From NCBI GenBank assembly GCA_017633255.1, contig JAGBPS010000003.1, forward strand, positions 1-47,177: a DNA stretch of 47,177 nucleotides. The letters run 5' to 3'. This stretch comes from Bacteroidales bacterium (lineage in GTDB: Bacteria; Bacteroidota; Bacteroidia; Bacteroidales; WCHB1-69). The notes beneath the pieces were generated by a model. The model was not told where the DNA came from, searched no databases, and saw nothing but the letters and a program-made list of their open reading frames with translations. The translations under genes and the position numbers were made by a program. Shown in pieces: positions 23,626-31,751 of the stretch (position 1 is its first letter; the number at the start of each line of letters is the position of its first letter).

Positions 23626-25332
23626 CTATTCCGCCAGCCATTCCAATGCTTTCTCTAAGATTTCATCGCGGCCGTCGCGGATACCTTGGACGGTGGGCCA
23701 GACATAGATGTCGGGGATGATGCCGACACGCTGGGTTTCAGTGCCGTCAGGGTAATAGATGCCGATGCCGGAGAAATAGGAGCATACTCCACCGGGAAGT
23801 TGGATTCCCACCACATTGCCGTCTGCACCTGCCGTGGTGTTGCCGATGACGATGCTGTTGGGGAGCGTGCGGTACATCATGGTGCAGAACTCCGCATGAC
23901 TCTGTGATTCTTCATTGATGAGGATGGCAATCTTACCAGGATACGCCTGCTTTCCTTTCCCGGTATAAACTGGTTTTGAAAAAGTGAACTGACCGGGATT
24001 GTTCATGTTGGCTTCTGTGGCCTTGAAAAAGGGTCTTGATTTGTTAGCCAAGATAGCGTAAAATTTATAGTTGATGGTCTCATTCGGATACTCTCTCAAA
24101 TCCAGAATCAGTCCTTTGGTGCTGTGCAGAGTGTCCGCAATGCGTTTCACCCAAGCTTCAGTGATGTCGTCCATGGAGACATATCCGATACTATCGCCCA
24201 AGTCTTTGTAGCAGATGCTGTCGGTTTGGTAAACATACCCTAATTCATCAATATTGTATCGGGCGATGGTGGCCTCTTTTGGAATTCCATCCGAGATGAA
24301 AGAGATGCTGACGCTGGGTTCATTGCCGCCACAAATATGCGGTGACAATTGCCGCAATTTTACGGGATGGTTAGATGCTGCGTAATAAGGTGCCAAGCTG
24401 TCTGTCCAAAACGAAACAGGTTTCCCGTCGATGTGGGTGATGATATCACCAATGAGCGGCCCAGAACTGTCGATTTTCTCTGAGTCCCAATAAGAAGTGA
24501 CCACCAAGGTGTCGTTTTTCAGGAAGCTTACCTTGAACGGAGGTCGGTAATAATCCAGTGATTTTGTTGGTTTTGAGGACCAGACTACCCCGTGGGTGTC
24601 GTCTATTTGGGCAATCAGGCGCCTAACTGCACTCCAATAGGATTTCTTGTCTGTGGCCGAGATGAAAAAAGGAATTTGATTCTTCATTACCATGTTCCAG
24701 TCGGCATCCGTAAGAGATTTATAGGGGAAGAAATAGTACACCATATTCCAGTATCTGTATAGGGCCAGCAGTTGGAAACCGGCGTCAGGAAACTCTATAT
24801 CAGCATAGTTGTTTTCGTGAGTGAAGTTGGCCGCTTTTACCCATAGAGATGAAAAGCTCACATAGTAAAGTCCGTTGTTGCGGTTCTGGTACACTTTCAT
24901 CAGAAGATTATACAGCTTCGGTGACAGATACTCAGGGTTGATCCAAGCCATATCGGGTTTCAGCACGGCGTTGGAGTCAACGGGTTTAATATTTTTGTTG
25001 ACGGGAATCTTCCCGAAACTAAGAATCCATTTGGTCAGGTAGGCGTCACGTTGTTTGTTGTCTTTAACCTGCAAGTAGCCGGGCAGCATTTTGAAAAGCT
25101 CCGCATCCCAGTTGTATTCGCCTTTGGAAATGACAGGGTGGTGATATTTCAAGAATCCCCACACACGACCAAGCAGGTCGAGATTGTCCACAAGTTGCGG
25201 GGTCATTTCAGGAAAAACCACACTGGAGCTGTGGTTATACGCTGTGTCTTTGACCGTGATTTGAGCAAATGACAAGTTTATAAAAACAAATGTCAGAATT
25301 GCTGTGATAATAAAAGTTTTGCAATGTTTCAT
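23626..25332 (-). CDS. Secreted S41-family peptidase
   Basis: 568 residues with a signal peptide (MKHCKTFIITAILTFVFINL, cleavage near FAQ). An N-terminal alpha-helical region is followed by a PDZ-like segment (about 275-330, with GPLIGDIITHIDGKPV) and a C-terminal S41 (C-terminal processing / tricorn-like) domain. The latter has KGLILDLREYPNE and INEESQSHAEF, where S478 is in the nucleophile position, and then VIGNTTAGADGNVVGIQLPGG. Such proteins degrade or process periplasmic or surface peptides. The gene is 33 bp downstream of higA on the same strand, and the rubrerythrin promoter follows it. Substrate unknown. Confidence 0.87.
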   Translation of the reverse strand: MKHCKTFIITAILTFVFINLSFAQITVKDTAYNHSSSVVFPEMTPQLVDNLDLLGRVWGFLKYHHPVISKGEYNWDAELFKMLPGYLQVKDNKQRDAYLTKWILSFGKIPVNKNIKPVDSNAVLKPDMAWINPEYLSPKLYNLLMKVYQNRNNGLYYVSFSSLWVKAANFTHENNYADIEFPDAGFQLLALYRYWNMVYYFFPYKSLTDADWNMVMKNQIPFFISATDKKSYWSAVRRLIAQIDDTHGVVWSSKPTKSLDYYRPPFKVSFLKNDTLVVTSYWDSEKIDSSGPLIGDIITHIDGKPVSFWTDSLAPYYAASNHPVKLRQLSPHICGGNEPSVSISFISDGIPKEATIARYNIDELGYVYQTDSICYKDLGDSIGYVSMDDITEAWVKRIADTLHSTKGLILDLREYPNETINYKFYAILANKSRPFFKATEANMNNPGQFTFSKPVYTGKGKQAYPGKIAILINEESQSHAEFCTMMYRTLPNSIVIGNTTAGADGNVVGIQLPGGVCSYFSGIGIYYPDGTETQRVGIIPDIYVWPTVQGIRDGRDEILEKALEWLAE

Positions 25333-25365
25333 GGTTGTGATATTAAAAATGTGTCAAAATGTCTT

Positions 25366-25689
25366 TTACAATACTGAGGCTATTTTGCGGACAGACGTGA
25401 GACGGCGCATGAAGGAGCGGTCGCGCTTGGTTGTAATCAGGTCATAGCGTGTCTGTAATGCAAGCAAAGGTTCTGCATCCAAATCAAGGGCAGTAGCAAT
25501 TAAGATTGCCATTTCTGTGTTGAGCGGACGCTTGCCGTTCAGAACCTCATTTAATTGTGTGTAAGAAACGCCTATCTCTGCAGCCAGCATTCGCTGAGAG
25601 ATGCCGCGATATTCAATTTCATCTTTAATTACTTCACCTGGGTGAGTGGGCATAAAGGGCTCTAACTTGCTGACTTCTCTTGGTTTCAT
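25366..25689 (-). CDS. higA: HigA-type antitoxin (XRE family helix-turn-helix)
   Basis: 107 residues. The HigA opening is visible in PTHPGEVIKDEIEYRGISQR, followed by the helix-turn-helix (RMLAAEIGVSYTQLNEVLNGKR, about 33-54) and a helical C-terminus. It neutralises the HigB toxin and represses its own operon by binding the promoter. It lies 5 bp downstream of higB, giving the toxin-first order typical of higBA. A 33-bp gap separates it from the S41 protease gene. Confidence 0.9.
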   Translation of the reverse strand: MKPREVSKLEPFMPTHPGEVIKDEIEYRGISQRMLAAEIGVSYTQLNEVLNGKRPLNTEMAILIATALDLDAEPLLALQTRYDLITTKRDRSFMRRLTSVRKIASVL

Positions 25690-25694
25690 AATGA

Positions 25695-26012
25695 TTATTG
25701 ATAATGATTGCTTAATTCGGTAATATGGACAATTGTTGCGATTGTTTCTGCTCCTTCTGTTCGTTCTTCAAACTCTATCCGGTATTTATTATTGACTCTC
25801 ACGGAGGATAGGCCTGCTTTGTCTCCTTTCAGGTTATCATAACACAACGAGTTATATTGTGTAAGGGTTAATACACTGGGCGAAGTGAACATCAGATCAA
25901 TTATATTGACGTATTTTTTGATTACACCAGGTTGAAAGCGATGTTTTTTATCGCCGCTGTCACCTTTTTCATACAGATTTTGAAGACAGACCTTGTCAAA
26001 GAACACTCTCAT
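25695..26012 (-). CDS. higB: HigB-type toxin (RelE/ParE superfamily)
   Basis: 105 residues from MRVFFDKVCLQNLYEKG. The open frame continues upstream but out of any known homology, and a promoter lies just 21 bp before this ATG. Family features are a central GVIKKYVNIIDLM helix and the C-terminal SVRVNNKYRIEFE followed by VHITELSNHYQ. HigB toxins cut mRNA on the ribosome. Only 5 bp from higA. The promoter has both consensus boxes at ideal spacing, so the operon is probably active. Confidence 0.88.
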   Translation of the reverse strand: MRVFFDKVCLQNLYEKGDSGDKKHRFQPGVIKKYVNIIDLMFTSPSVLTLTQYNSLCYDNLKGDKAGLSSVRVNNKYRIEFEERTEGAETIATIVHITELSNHYQ

Positions 26013-26032
26013 CGTTCGTTGAGTTTCGTTTG

Positions 26033-26065
26033 CAAAAATAATAAATATTTCGATATGTTCACAAA
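26033..26065 (-). promoter_or_regulatory. Predicted higBA promoter
   Basis: Minus-strand -7 TATTTTTG (complement of 26033-26040), 21-nt spacer, -33 TTTG (complement of 26062-26065). It would give a very short leader before the higB ATG at 26012. Confidence 0.7.
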
Positions 26066-26077
26066 AAAGTGAATTTT

Positions 26078-26425
26078 TTATTTCCTCTTCTTTGTATATT
26101 TCGCTTTTACGATTTCGAAGGAGTTTTGTGTCAGCTCTTTGAGCAGGGTGGTGGGTATGTGGTTTACCTGTACGCCAATCCAGTACTTGGGACTCATGTG
26201 GTCGGGGTCGCAGAAGGCGTCGGAGGATTCGCGGAGCTCCAGGATGCGTTCGGGTTGGCATTTGAGGTTCACGGTACTGAAATCGTTGAGATCGCAGTAG
26301 CAGAAGGTGTGGCCACAGACATAAAAGACCAGCACGGACTCGCCACCGGGCATCTTCGCAAAGGGCAGTTTCTCTTCCACTTCGCCTAACGACAGGCAAA
26401 ACTCACGGAATTCTTCGATGTTCAT
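26078..26425 (-). CDS. MmcQ/YjbR family protein
   Basis: 115 residues from MNIEEFREFCLSLGEVEEKLPF; an earlier in-frame ATG at 26512 overlaps the DUF2442 gene and is not needed. YjbR/MmcQ proteins are small, double-wing-fold, probably DNA-binding proteins. The family pattern is clear: KLPFAKMPGG near the N-terminus, VNLKCQPERILELRE in the middle, and YWIGVQVN followed by ELTQNSFEIVKAKY at the end. It follows DUF2442 by 19 bp, so it is the third gene of a small operon beginning with DUF4160. Function unknown. Confidence 0.85.
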   Translation of the reverse strand: MNIEEFREFCLSLGEVEEKLPFAKMPGGESVLVFYVCGHTFCYCDLNDFSTVNLKCQPERILELRESSDAFCDPDHMSPKYWIGVQVNHIPTTLLKELTQNSFEIVKAKYTKKRK

Positions 26426-26444
26426 AGTAGTGCGTTTTAGGATG

Positions 26445-26747
26445 CTATTTTTCAGAGTTGTACGGAATGTCGTTTTCCGCCACCTTTTCAGTTGGTTTTT
26501 CGTTAATGTCATATACCGCTACCCCTTTTTCAAAGAGGTATTCGGGAGCAAAATCAGCGCTGTTTTCCCATTCTATGGTATTGAAGTGTATGGTGAAATT
26601 CTTGAAGTAATCCTTGTCAAGGAGGGGTTTGAAGATTTCTCCGTTCAAAGAGTCTGAAAGGTCCACATCCCTCACCATTCCGTTGTTGAACCACAATCGT
26701 ATTTTGTATTCTTCTAAATATTCAGCTTTGTTAACTTCTAAAAACAT
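26445..26747 (-). CDS. DUF2442 family protein
   Basis: 100 residues. The DUF2442 pattern is visible: YKIRLWFNNGMVRDVDLSDSL, then GEIFKPLLDKDYFKNFTI, then IEWENSADFAPEYLFEKG. It starts 7 bp after the DUF4160 stop. DUF4160 and DUF2442 genes are frequently adjacent and are suspected to be a toxin-antitoxin-like pair; that role is inference. Small soluble protein without a signal peptide. Confidence 0.88.
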   Translation of the reverse strand: MFLEVNKAEYLEEYKIRLWFNNGMVRDVDLSDSLNGEIFKPLLDKDYFKNFTIHFNTIEWENSADFAPEYLFEKGVAVYDINEKPTEKVAENDIPYNSEK

Positions 26748-26754
26748 GATTTTG

Positions 26755-27012
26755 TTATTTTAAGGGTTCGATTGTATTTAGTTTGCCACCTTTCTTAGCT
26801 TTTTCCCAATTTATGAGCAGTTCTTCTTTGTGGAGGTCTAACCATTTAATAATCAATTTCAAGGCTTTGCTCGGCATTTCTCCTTTAATGACACCATTTT
26901 TAATTCCGACAGACACTTTATAGTCCCCATACCATGCATGAAAATGTGCTGGATTATGATTGTTAAAGTTCATAAAGATGTATATCCCGTAGAAATAACT
27001 AATTTGTGGCAT
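26755..27012 (-). CDS. DUF4160 family protein
   Basis: 85 residues, full length for DUF4160. The family core is FYGIYIFMNFNNHNPAHFHA followed by WYGDYKVSV. It heads the DUF4160-DUF2442-YjbR cluster and has a -7 box (27045-27052, minus TATCTTTG) 33 bp upstream. Possible toxin component of a two-gene module, by association only. The surrounding DNA (26440-27120) is visibly more AT-rich than the metabolic genes, which fits an acquired module. Confidence 0.88.
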   Translation of the reverse strand: MPQISYFYGIYIFMNFNNHNPAHFHAWYGDYKVSVGIKNGVIKGEMPSKALKLIIKWLDLHKEELLINWEKAKKGGKLNTIEPLK

Positions 27013-27044
27013 AATTGAATTTTCTGTTGTTTGTTTTTACGCCG

Positions 27045-27052
27045 CAAAGATA
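27045..27052 (-). promoter_or_regulatory. -7 promoter box of the DUF4160 operon
   Basis: Minus-strand TATCTTTG followed by C, about 33 bp upstream of the DUF4160 start. No clear -33 partner. Confidence 0.5.
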
Positions 27053-27162
27053 CAAAATTTTTTGTTCAAATATATAAAATATTAACTTTTATATATGTTT
27101 TTTTTATTCTTTATCTTCGTTCGGGTACGTTGATTCAATGTGCCATCTTCCAGTGTCTATCC

Positions 27163-27921
27163 TTAGAATTTTCCGAAATAATATTGTCCTTTGCCGACAC
27201 TGGCTTTGCCGTATTGGATGGCGTTTTTGGGGCAGTGGTGGAAGCAGGCGTCGCAGTTAGTGCAATTGCCGTGCCACTTCGGACGACCGTCTTCCAAGCT
27301 GATGTTCTGCAGCGGGCACACGTTCACGCACTTGCCGCAGGAGATGCAAGCATCGGTGCTGCGGAAGGGTTCGTCGGAGACCCACTTGTGGAATGATTTG
27401 CCGATGACATTGGTCTTGAAGCGCGGGAATATGCCTCGCCGCATTTCCGTCACGGACTTACAAGCTTTAATATTCTGGATAACCTCCGGCAGATGCGCCT
27501 GGGCTCTTGCGATCTTACGTTTCGCCTTCTCGGGTTTGTCGGTGCTCATGCCTGCCATGTTGACGTAGGTGTTGGGCATCACGAAGCAGTAATCAGCATG
27601 CAGAGGTGATCCTATTTTTGCAAGTTGCTCAGCGAAAACCTTTTCCGCTACTCCGCCGTTGTCGCCACAGGTGACGGCCATCCATACATAGTTGGGTGCT
27701 TTCGTGAATTTCAGTTTCTGCACGAAATCCCTCACGAGTTGCGGGGGACACCAGGAGTATATGGGGAAGACGAAGCCCACTCGTTCGTACTCCGCAAGGG
27801 TATAGTCGAAACGCCCTTCACGCTCGGCTTCCGGAATGAAAACGAGCTGTTCATCAAGGGCTTGTGCGATGCTTTCCGCAATAAAGCGGCTGTTGCCGCA
27901 AGCTGAAAAGTAGAAGATCAT
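27163..27921 (-). CDS. EFR1-type protein: flavodoxin-like domain fused to a 2x[4Fe-4S] ferredoxin
   Basis: 252 residues from MIFYFSACGNSRFIAESIAQ; nine extra upstream codons are open but add nothing. The N-terminal flavodoxin-like fold has the FMN phosphate loop SACGNSRF (residues 6-13) and VFPIYSWCPPQLVRDFV. The C-terminal ferredoxin has two cluster motifs, CISCGKCVNVCP and CTNCDACFHHCP. EFR1 proteins are cytoplasmic electron carriers of anaerobes; the partner is not known. Monocistronic, with a -7 box at 27938-27945 (minus TATCTTTG) only 16 bp before the start. Confidence 0.92.
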   Translation of the reverse strand: MIFYFSACGNSRFIAESIAQALDEQLVFIPEAEREGRFDYTLAEYERVGFVFPIYSWCPPQLVRDFVQKLKFTKAPNYVWMAVTCGDNGGVAEKVFAEQLAKIGSPLHADYCFVMPNTYVNMAGMSTDKPEKAKRKIARAQAHLPEVIQNIKACKSVTEMRRGIFPRFKTNVIGKSFHKWVSDEPFRSTDACISCGKCVNVCPLQNISLEDGRPKWHGNCTNCDACFHHCPKNAIQYGKASVGKGQYYFGKF

Positions 27922-27937
27922 AATGTAAAAATTTTGG

Positions 27938-27945
27938 CAAAGATA
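27938..27945 (-). promoter_or_regulatory. -7 promoter box of the EFR1 gene
   Basis: Minus-strand TATCTTTG followed by C, 16 bp before the ATG, so the mRNA leader is very short or nearly absent. Confidence 0.55.
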
Positions 27946-27969
27946 CACAAAAATCTTGATTTTTCGCTG

Positions 27970-28430
27970 TAATGATGCGAGGCATCCGTGGCTATCTCAT
28001 GTTTTTTTTTATACCTCTTTCTTTTGCGGCCACAAAAGAAAGAGGCAAAGAAAAGTGGCTTTTCGCCGACATGAATGCCTCCCGCTTTGTCCACCTCCTT
28101 ACAGCGGCGGCAAAAGTGAACTGGACGCTGACGCGCTTTTGCACGCCGCTGTATGAAGCTGGCCATTCACACCGCTTCCGCACCGCATGTCGGCATTTCC
28201 TCCCGCGGTCATTTATGGCGCGCTTTGCCGCAAATGAACAATTTGTGTCAATACCGCTGTGCGGCAGGCCTTTAGGTCTGCAGGGCTTGGTAGCCCGGGG
28301 TAAGGCGCGAGGCACGAGTGCCACCACCCCGGGGATGAGGATGCCCCGTGTGTTTGGTCGCGGTGCAAATGTGGTAAGCGCCGAAGCACAACACTTGACT
28401 GCCGCGAAATGGAGGAACTAAAGCTGATGC
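27970..28430. repeat. GC-rich non-coding element with several hairpins
   Basis: The gap 27922-28538 holds no convincing gene. From about 27970 to 28430 it is clearly more GC-rich than its surroundings and contains ordered inverted repeats: GATGC/GCATC (27974-27986), CCTCTTTCTTTTG / CAAAAGAAAGAGG (28014-28045, 13-bp perfect), and CCCGGGGT / ACCCCGGG (28294-28333) enclosing GGCA/TGCC. Open frames exist on both strands but look like composition artefacts. It resembles a dispersed intergenic repeat or MITE-like element; copies elsewhere cannot be checked here. Confidence 0.55.
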
Positions 28431-28495
28431 CACATAGTTCTCCCCTTAAATCTATATTTCAACAAAACTAAAAGTGATAATTCCGTATTTATTTG

Positions 28496-28503
28496 TATTT
28501 TTG
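28496..28503 (+). promoter_or_regulatory. -7 promoter box of the serpin-like lipoprotein gene
   Basis: TATTTTTG, 35 bp upstream of the first ATG. Confidence 0.45.
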
Positions 28504-28538
28504 TCGCCCAAATTAAGAAATATATATTATTAAAACAG

Positions 28539-29561
28539 ATGGTTATGAGAACGCCATTTTTTTATATGCTGTCGGCAATTTTGTTGCTTTTTTCATGTAG
28601 TCAGATGCCCAAGCAGGCTTTCCCGGAAGTGAAGGACATTTCCGAGTATGAGCAAACACAATTCTTGCCAACTTTGGAACATCGTATTTCCACGGACACA
28701 AATTCAGTCTATTGTGCTACGTTGCTGTTTGCCTGGGATGAGGCGCGGAATATCATAGGGGCACCGTTGTCTATTCCGGAAGAATATCAGGATTTAATCC
28801 TGCTAAATGCCTCAACATCTTATCGCAATGTGTTGAAAGATAATGAGTATAAGGTGAAAGGGGAACTCCAGGGAGATCTTATTACTGCCCGTGCCGAATT
28901 TGACAAATCGCTACCTTTCCCCTGCGAATTGCAAAAATTCAAAAACCGCTTGACTTTTGGCGGACAGAAGGTTGCCGCTTTCGGAGTGGCGGGGTGCGAT
29001 AGAGACGAGATGACCAATATCGTGGATATTCTTTATTATGAAAATGATGACAATTTTATCATTAAGTTAGCGCCTACTGATACTGAACACGAAATTATCC
29101 TGTTCAAAACTGGGGAAACATACACAACCATGGCAGAGATGGTAGCCGCATCAGATAGTCTGATAAAGATAGGAAAACAGGAAAGTGTGGTGGATAGCAC
29201 AAGATGGAAATATCAGTTTGAAGATGATGATATGGTGATGATTCCGGATATGAGTTTCAATATTAGTGCGGATTTCAATAAATTGATAAACAATACTTTT
29301 ACGGCTAAACATGGATCCTATCGTATCATAAAGGCATGGGAGCGGATTGCTTTTCTGCTGAATGAAACTGGAGCCAAGATAGAAAGTGAGGCGGCAGTGG
29401 AAATGGTGTTGGAGTGTTTGGAATTGGAAAGACCTGTCAGGCATGAGCCCAAAAGGATGATTTTTGACAAGCCGTTTTTCCTGATGCTTCATCGCACCGA
29501 CGCCCAGTATCCGTATTGTTGTATGCATCTGGTCAATTCAGAATTGATGGTGAAAGAATAA
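28539..29561 (+). CDS. Lipoprotein with divergent serpin-like architecture
   Basis: 340 residues. The lipoprotein signal is clear (hydrophobic LSAILLLFSC, lipidated Cys at 20). Not recognised as a named family, but segments resembling serpins occur in the right order: MIPDMSFNISADFNKLI (about 234-250) like the strand before the reactive centre; NETGAKIESEAAVEM (275-289) like the hinge N-E-x-G-x-E-A; and DKPFFLMLHR (310-319) followed by a final strand, like the serpin C-terminal PF..FI. The hinge has charged residues where inhibitors have small ones, so it would probably not act as an inhibitor. Surface or periplasmic. It is followed by lipoate ligase 15 bp downstream. Confidence 0.45.
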   Translation: MVMRTPFFYMLSAILLLFSCSQMPKQAFPEVKDISEYEQTQFLPTLEHRISTDTNSVYCATLLFAWDEARNIIGAPLSIPEEYQDLILLNASTSYRNVLKDNEYKVKGELQGDLITARAEFDKSLPFPCELQKFKNRLTFGGQKVAAFGVAGCDRDEMTNIVDILYYENDDNFIIKLAPTDTEHEIILFKTGETYTTMAEMVAASDSLIKIGKQESVVDSTRWKYQFEDDDMVMIPDMSFNISADFNKLINNTFTAKHGSYRIIKAWERIAFLLNETGAKIESEAAVEMVLECLELERPVRHEPKRMIFDKPFFLMLHRTDAQYPYCCMHLVNSELMVKE

Positions 29562-29576
29562 AAAAGATTTTATACT

Positions 29577-30551
29577 ATGCTTTGTATATATAATCCCTCT
29601 ACAGAACCTTATTTCAATTTGGCGGCGGAAGAGTATTTTCTTGACAGCTGCAAAGAAGACGTATTTATGTTGTGGCGCAACGAGCCGGCCATCATTGTGG
29701 GAAAATTTCAGAATTCCTTGGCGGAAATCAACCTGGACTATGTGCAGGAGAAACATATTAAGGTGGTGCGCCGCCAGACGGGCGGGGGAGCGGTTTTCCA
29801 CGATTTGGGAAATCTGAACTTCACTTTTATCGAAAACGACAGCAATGGCAATTTCCAGACCTTCACCGAGCCGATTCTGAAAGTGCTCAACCAGTTAGGT
29901 GTGGACGCTCGCTTTGAGGGTCGCAATGATTTGACCATCAACGGAATGAAGTTCTCGGGCAACGCCCAGTGTGTGCATCACAACCGCACCTTGCATCACG
30001 GCACGCTGTTGTTCGCTTCCGAGATGACTGATTTGTCACAGGCTCTGAAGGTGAACCCGTTGAAGTTTCAGGACAAGGCGGTGAAGTCCGTGCGGAAAAG
30101 GGTGACGAATATCAGCGAGTACCTGCTGGACAAGAGTTTTACCGTTATGGATCTGAAGGATGCCATTATGCAATATGTGAAATCCACGAACGCCAATGCG
30201 CTAAATTATGAGCTTACGGACAACGACAAGACCAACATACAGCGTTTGGTGGACGAGAAATATTCCACGTGGGAGTGGAATTTCGGCAGCTCGCCCCGCT
30301 ATACCTTCCAGAAAGCCATCAAAACCAAGGGTGGAATGATTGAGTTGTATCTGCTGCTGGACAAAGGATGTATCAAGGATATCAAAATCTATGGGGATTT
30401 CTTCGCATTGAAGGATATCCGTGAGTTGGAGCAGCGGTTGACAGGCGTACAGCACAATAAGGAGCAGTTGGCTGCCGTTATTGCAGAAGTGGGACTTTCG
30501 GAATATATCCGCCAGGTGGAAGAGGAGGAATTTTTGCAATTGTTTTTCTGA
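29577..30551 (+). CDS. lplA: Lipoate-protein ligase A
   Basis: 324 residues. It attaches scavenged lipoate to carrier proteins such as GcvH or 2-oxoacid dehydrogenase E2. The substrate-binding RRQTGGGAVFHD (65-76) and the catalytic-lysine segment GMKFSGNAQ (K125) are both present, as is the C-terminal accessory domain (about 240-324), giving a complete two-domain enzyme. Starts 15 bp after the serpin-like gene and is probably in the same transcript. The aminomethyltransferase gene gcvT, part of a lipoate-dependent system, lies about 3.3 kb downstream. Confidence 0.95.
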   Translation: MLCIYNPSTEPYFNLAAEEYFLDSCKEDVFMLWRNEPAIIVGKFQNSLAEINLDYVQEKHIKVVRRQTGGGAVFHDLGNLNFTFIENDSNGNFQTFTEPILKVLNQLGVDARFEGRNDLTINGMKFSGNAQCVHHNRTLHHGTLLFASEMTDLSQALKVNPLKFQDKAVKSVRKRVTNISEYLLDKSFTVMDLKDAIMQYVKSTNANALNYELTDNDKTNIQRLVDEKYSTWEWNFGSSPRYTFQKAIKTKGGMIELYLLLDKGCIKDIKIYGDFFALKDIRELEQRLTGVQHNKEQLAAVIAEVGLSEYIRQVEEEEFLQLFF

Positions 30552-30561
30552 TAAAAAAGAC

Positions 30562-30569
30562 TAATTTTG
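30562..30569 (+). promoter_or_regulatory. -7 promoter box of the MORN-repeat gene
   Basis: TAATTTTG followed by C, 20 bp upstream of the ATG, with ATTG at 30539-30542 (19-nt spacing) as a weak -33. Confidence 0.5.
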
Positions 30570-30589
30570 CATCTTCAAAAACTTAAATC

Positions 30590-31630
30590 ATGAGAATTAT
30601 TCTGAAAAATCTGATATTGCTGTTTTTTTGCTGCATGATAGCTGGTTACGCTATGGCGCAGGAAGAAATGAACCGTGTGGACAAAAACGGAAAAAAGCAG
30701 GGACATTGGAAAAAATACGAAAAGGGAGTGCTGGTCTATGAGGGTCAGTTTGTAAATGATGTTCCTCAAGGCACTTTTAAGTATTATTATCCCAACGGAA
30801 AATTGAAAAGTGTGAGCGAGTTTGTGACGGGTGTGTCCAAAGTGAATGTCACCAACTATCACGAAAACGGCAATGTGGCCTCCAAGGGAACCTTTATCAA
30901 CCAGCAGAAAGACGGTCTTTGGCAGTATTTCAGCGATAAAAATGTACTTCTTTCAGAAGAGAATTATAAACTGGGCAAGAAAAACGGCCGTTTCGTGACT
31001 TATTCGGTGGATGGTTACAAGTTGAAAGAGGAACAGTATGCTGATGACCAGCTGAATGGCGAATGCAAGAGTTATTTCGAAAAAGAGGAAATTTTCATGG
31101 TTTCTCATTATATCAATGGCAAACTGAACGGAGAAATGGTGACCTATTATCCTGGTGCAATTGTTTCACAGAAAGGTGTTTACTATAACGGACTCCATAC
31201 AGGTGTGTGGGAAACCTACGATTCGAAGGGCCAGATCAGGCAGTCGGAGGAGTATGACAAGGAAGGACGTTTGCTGAAAAAATATTTCTACTTGTATGTC
31301 AACGGACAGCCTCAGAAAATCAAACAGAATCTGATCGCCTATTTCCAGAAAAAAGGGGAGAACAAGACTACCGCGATTTTGAGAAACGGCAACAAAATAG
31401 AGAGCACCGAGAGTCTTTCCACGATTGTGCAGTGGCTGGACAAGATTGAATATGTGCCTGTTACACCGAAGCTGTATGCCGAGATGTCCTGTATCAGAGG
31501 TTATAAGAATATTGATGAAAAGACCATCAAGGTGGTGTTGAAGCCCGCTTTGGATTACGAGGTAATTGCCCAGGACGAGGATGCCGATTTGATCCGCTCG
31601 CTGTTCGCCACAGGAGAGCCTGTGGAGTAG
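30590..31630 (+). CDS. Secreted MORN-repeat (YwqK-like) protein
   Basis: 346 residues with a Sec signal peptide (hydrophobic LLFFCCMIAGYAMAQ, cleavage after AMA or AQ). At least six MORN/YwqK-type repeats of about 20-23 residues follow, each with the pattern YxxGxxxG or YYPNGKLKSVSEF. Examples are YEGQFVNDVPQGTFKYYYP, DGLWQYFSDKN and GVYYNGLHTGVWETYDSKG. The last 100 residues are non-repeat. MORN proteins of this kind are common in Bacteroidota; the 'YwqK antitoxin' label in databases comes from a Bacillus gene and should not be taken as function here. Role unknown. Confidence 0.85.
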   Translation: MRIILKNLILLFFCCMIAGYAMAQEEMNRVDKNGKKQGHWKKYEKGVLVYEGQFVNDVPQGTFKYYYPNGKLKSVSEFVTGVSKVNVTNYHENGNVASKGTFINQQKDGLWQYFSDKNVLLSEENYKLGKKNGRFVTYSVDGYKLKEEQYADDQLNGECKSYFEKEEIFMVSHYINGKLNGEMVTYYPGAIVSQKGVYYNGLHTGVWETYDSKGQIRQSEEYDKEGRLLKKYFYLYVNGQPQKIKQNLIAYFQKKGENKTTAILRNGNKIESTESLSTIVQWLDKIEYVPVTPKLYAEMSCIRGYKNIDEKTIKVVLKPALDYEVIAQDEDADLIRSLFATGEPVE

Positions 31631-31662
31631 TTGAAAACTGAAAACTGAAAACTGAAAGCTTT
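31631..31662 (+). repeat. 'gaaaactgaaaact' tandem words
   Basis: Three to four tandem copies of gaaaact directly follow the MORN gene stop. Confidence 0.6.
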
Positions 31663-31751
31663 TTATAGGTATTAGGAAAATTATTTCACTGATTTTCAAT
31701 TGTTTATGATTTTTCGGGCATTTTTTTGATTTTTGTTTCAAAAAAAGATTA

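Noticed and set aside
26013..26399. N-terminal extension of HigB to 26399
   Set aside because: The extension overlaps the YjbR gene in another frame and lies upstream of the consensus higBA promoter.
27972..28421. 149-codon frame on plus strand and 111-codon frame on minus strand in the GC-rich element
   Set aside because: Both strands are open together, residues are Arg/Ala/His-biased, hairpins fall inside the frames, and no domain is recognisable; treated as non-coding element.
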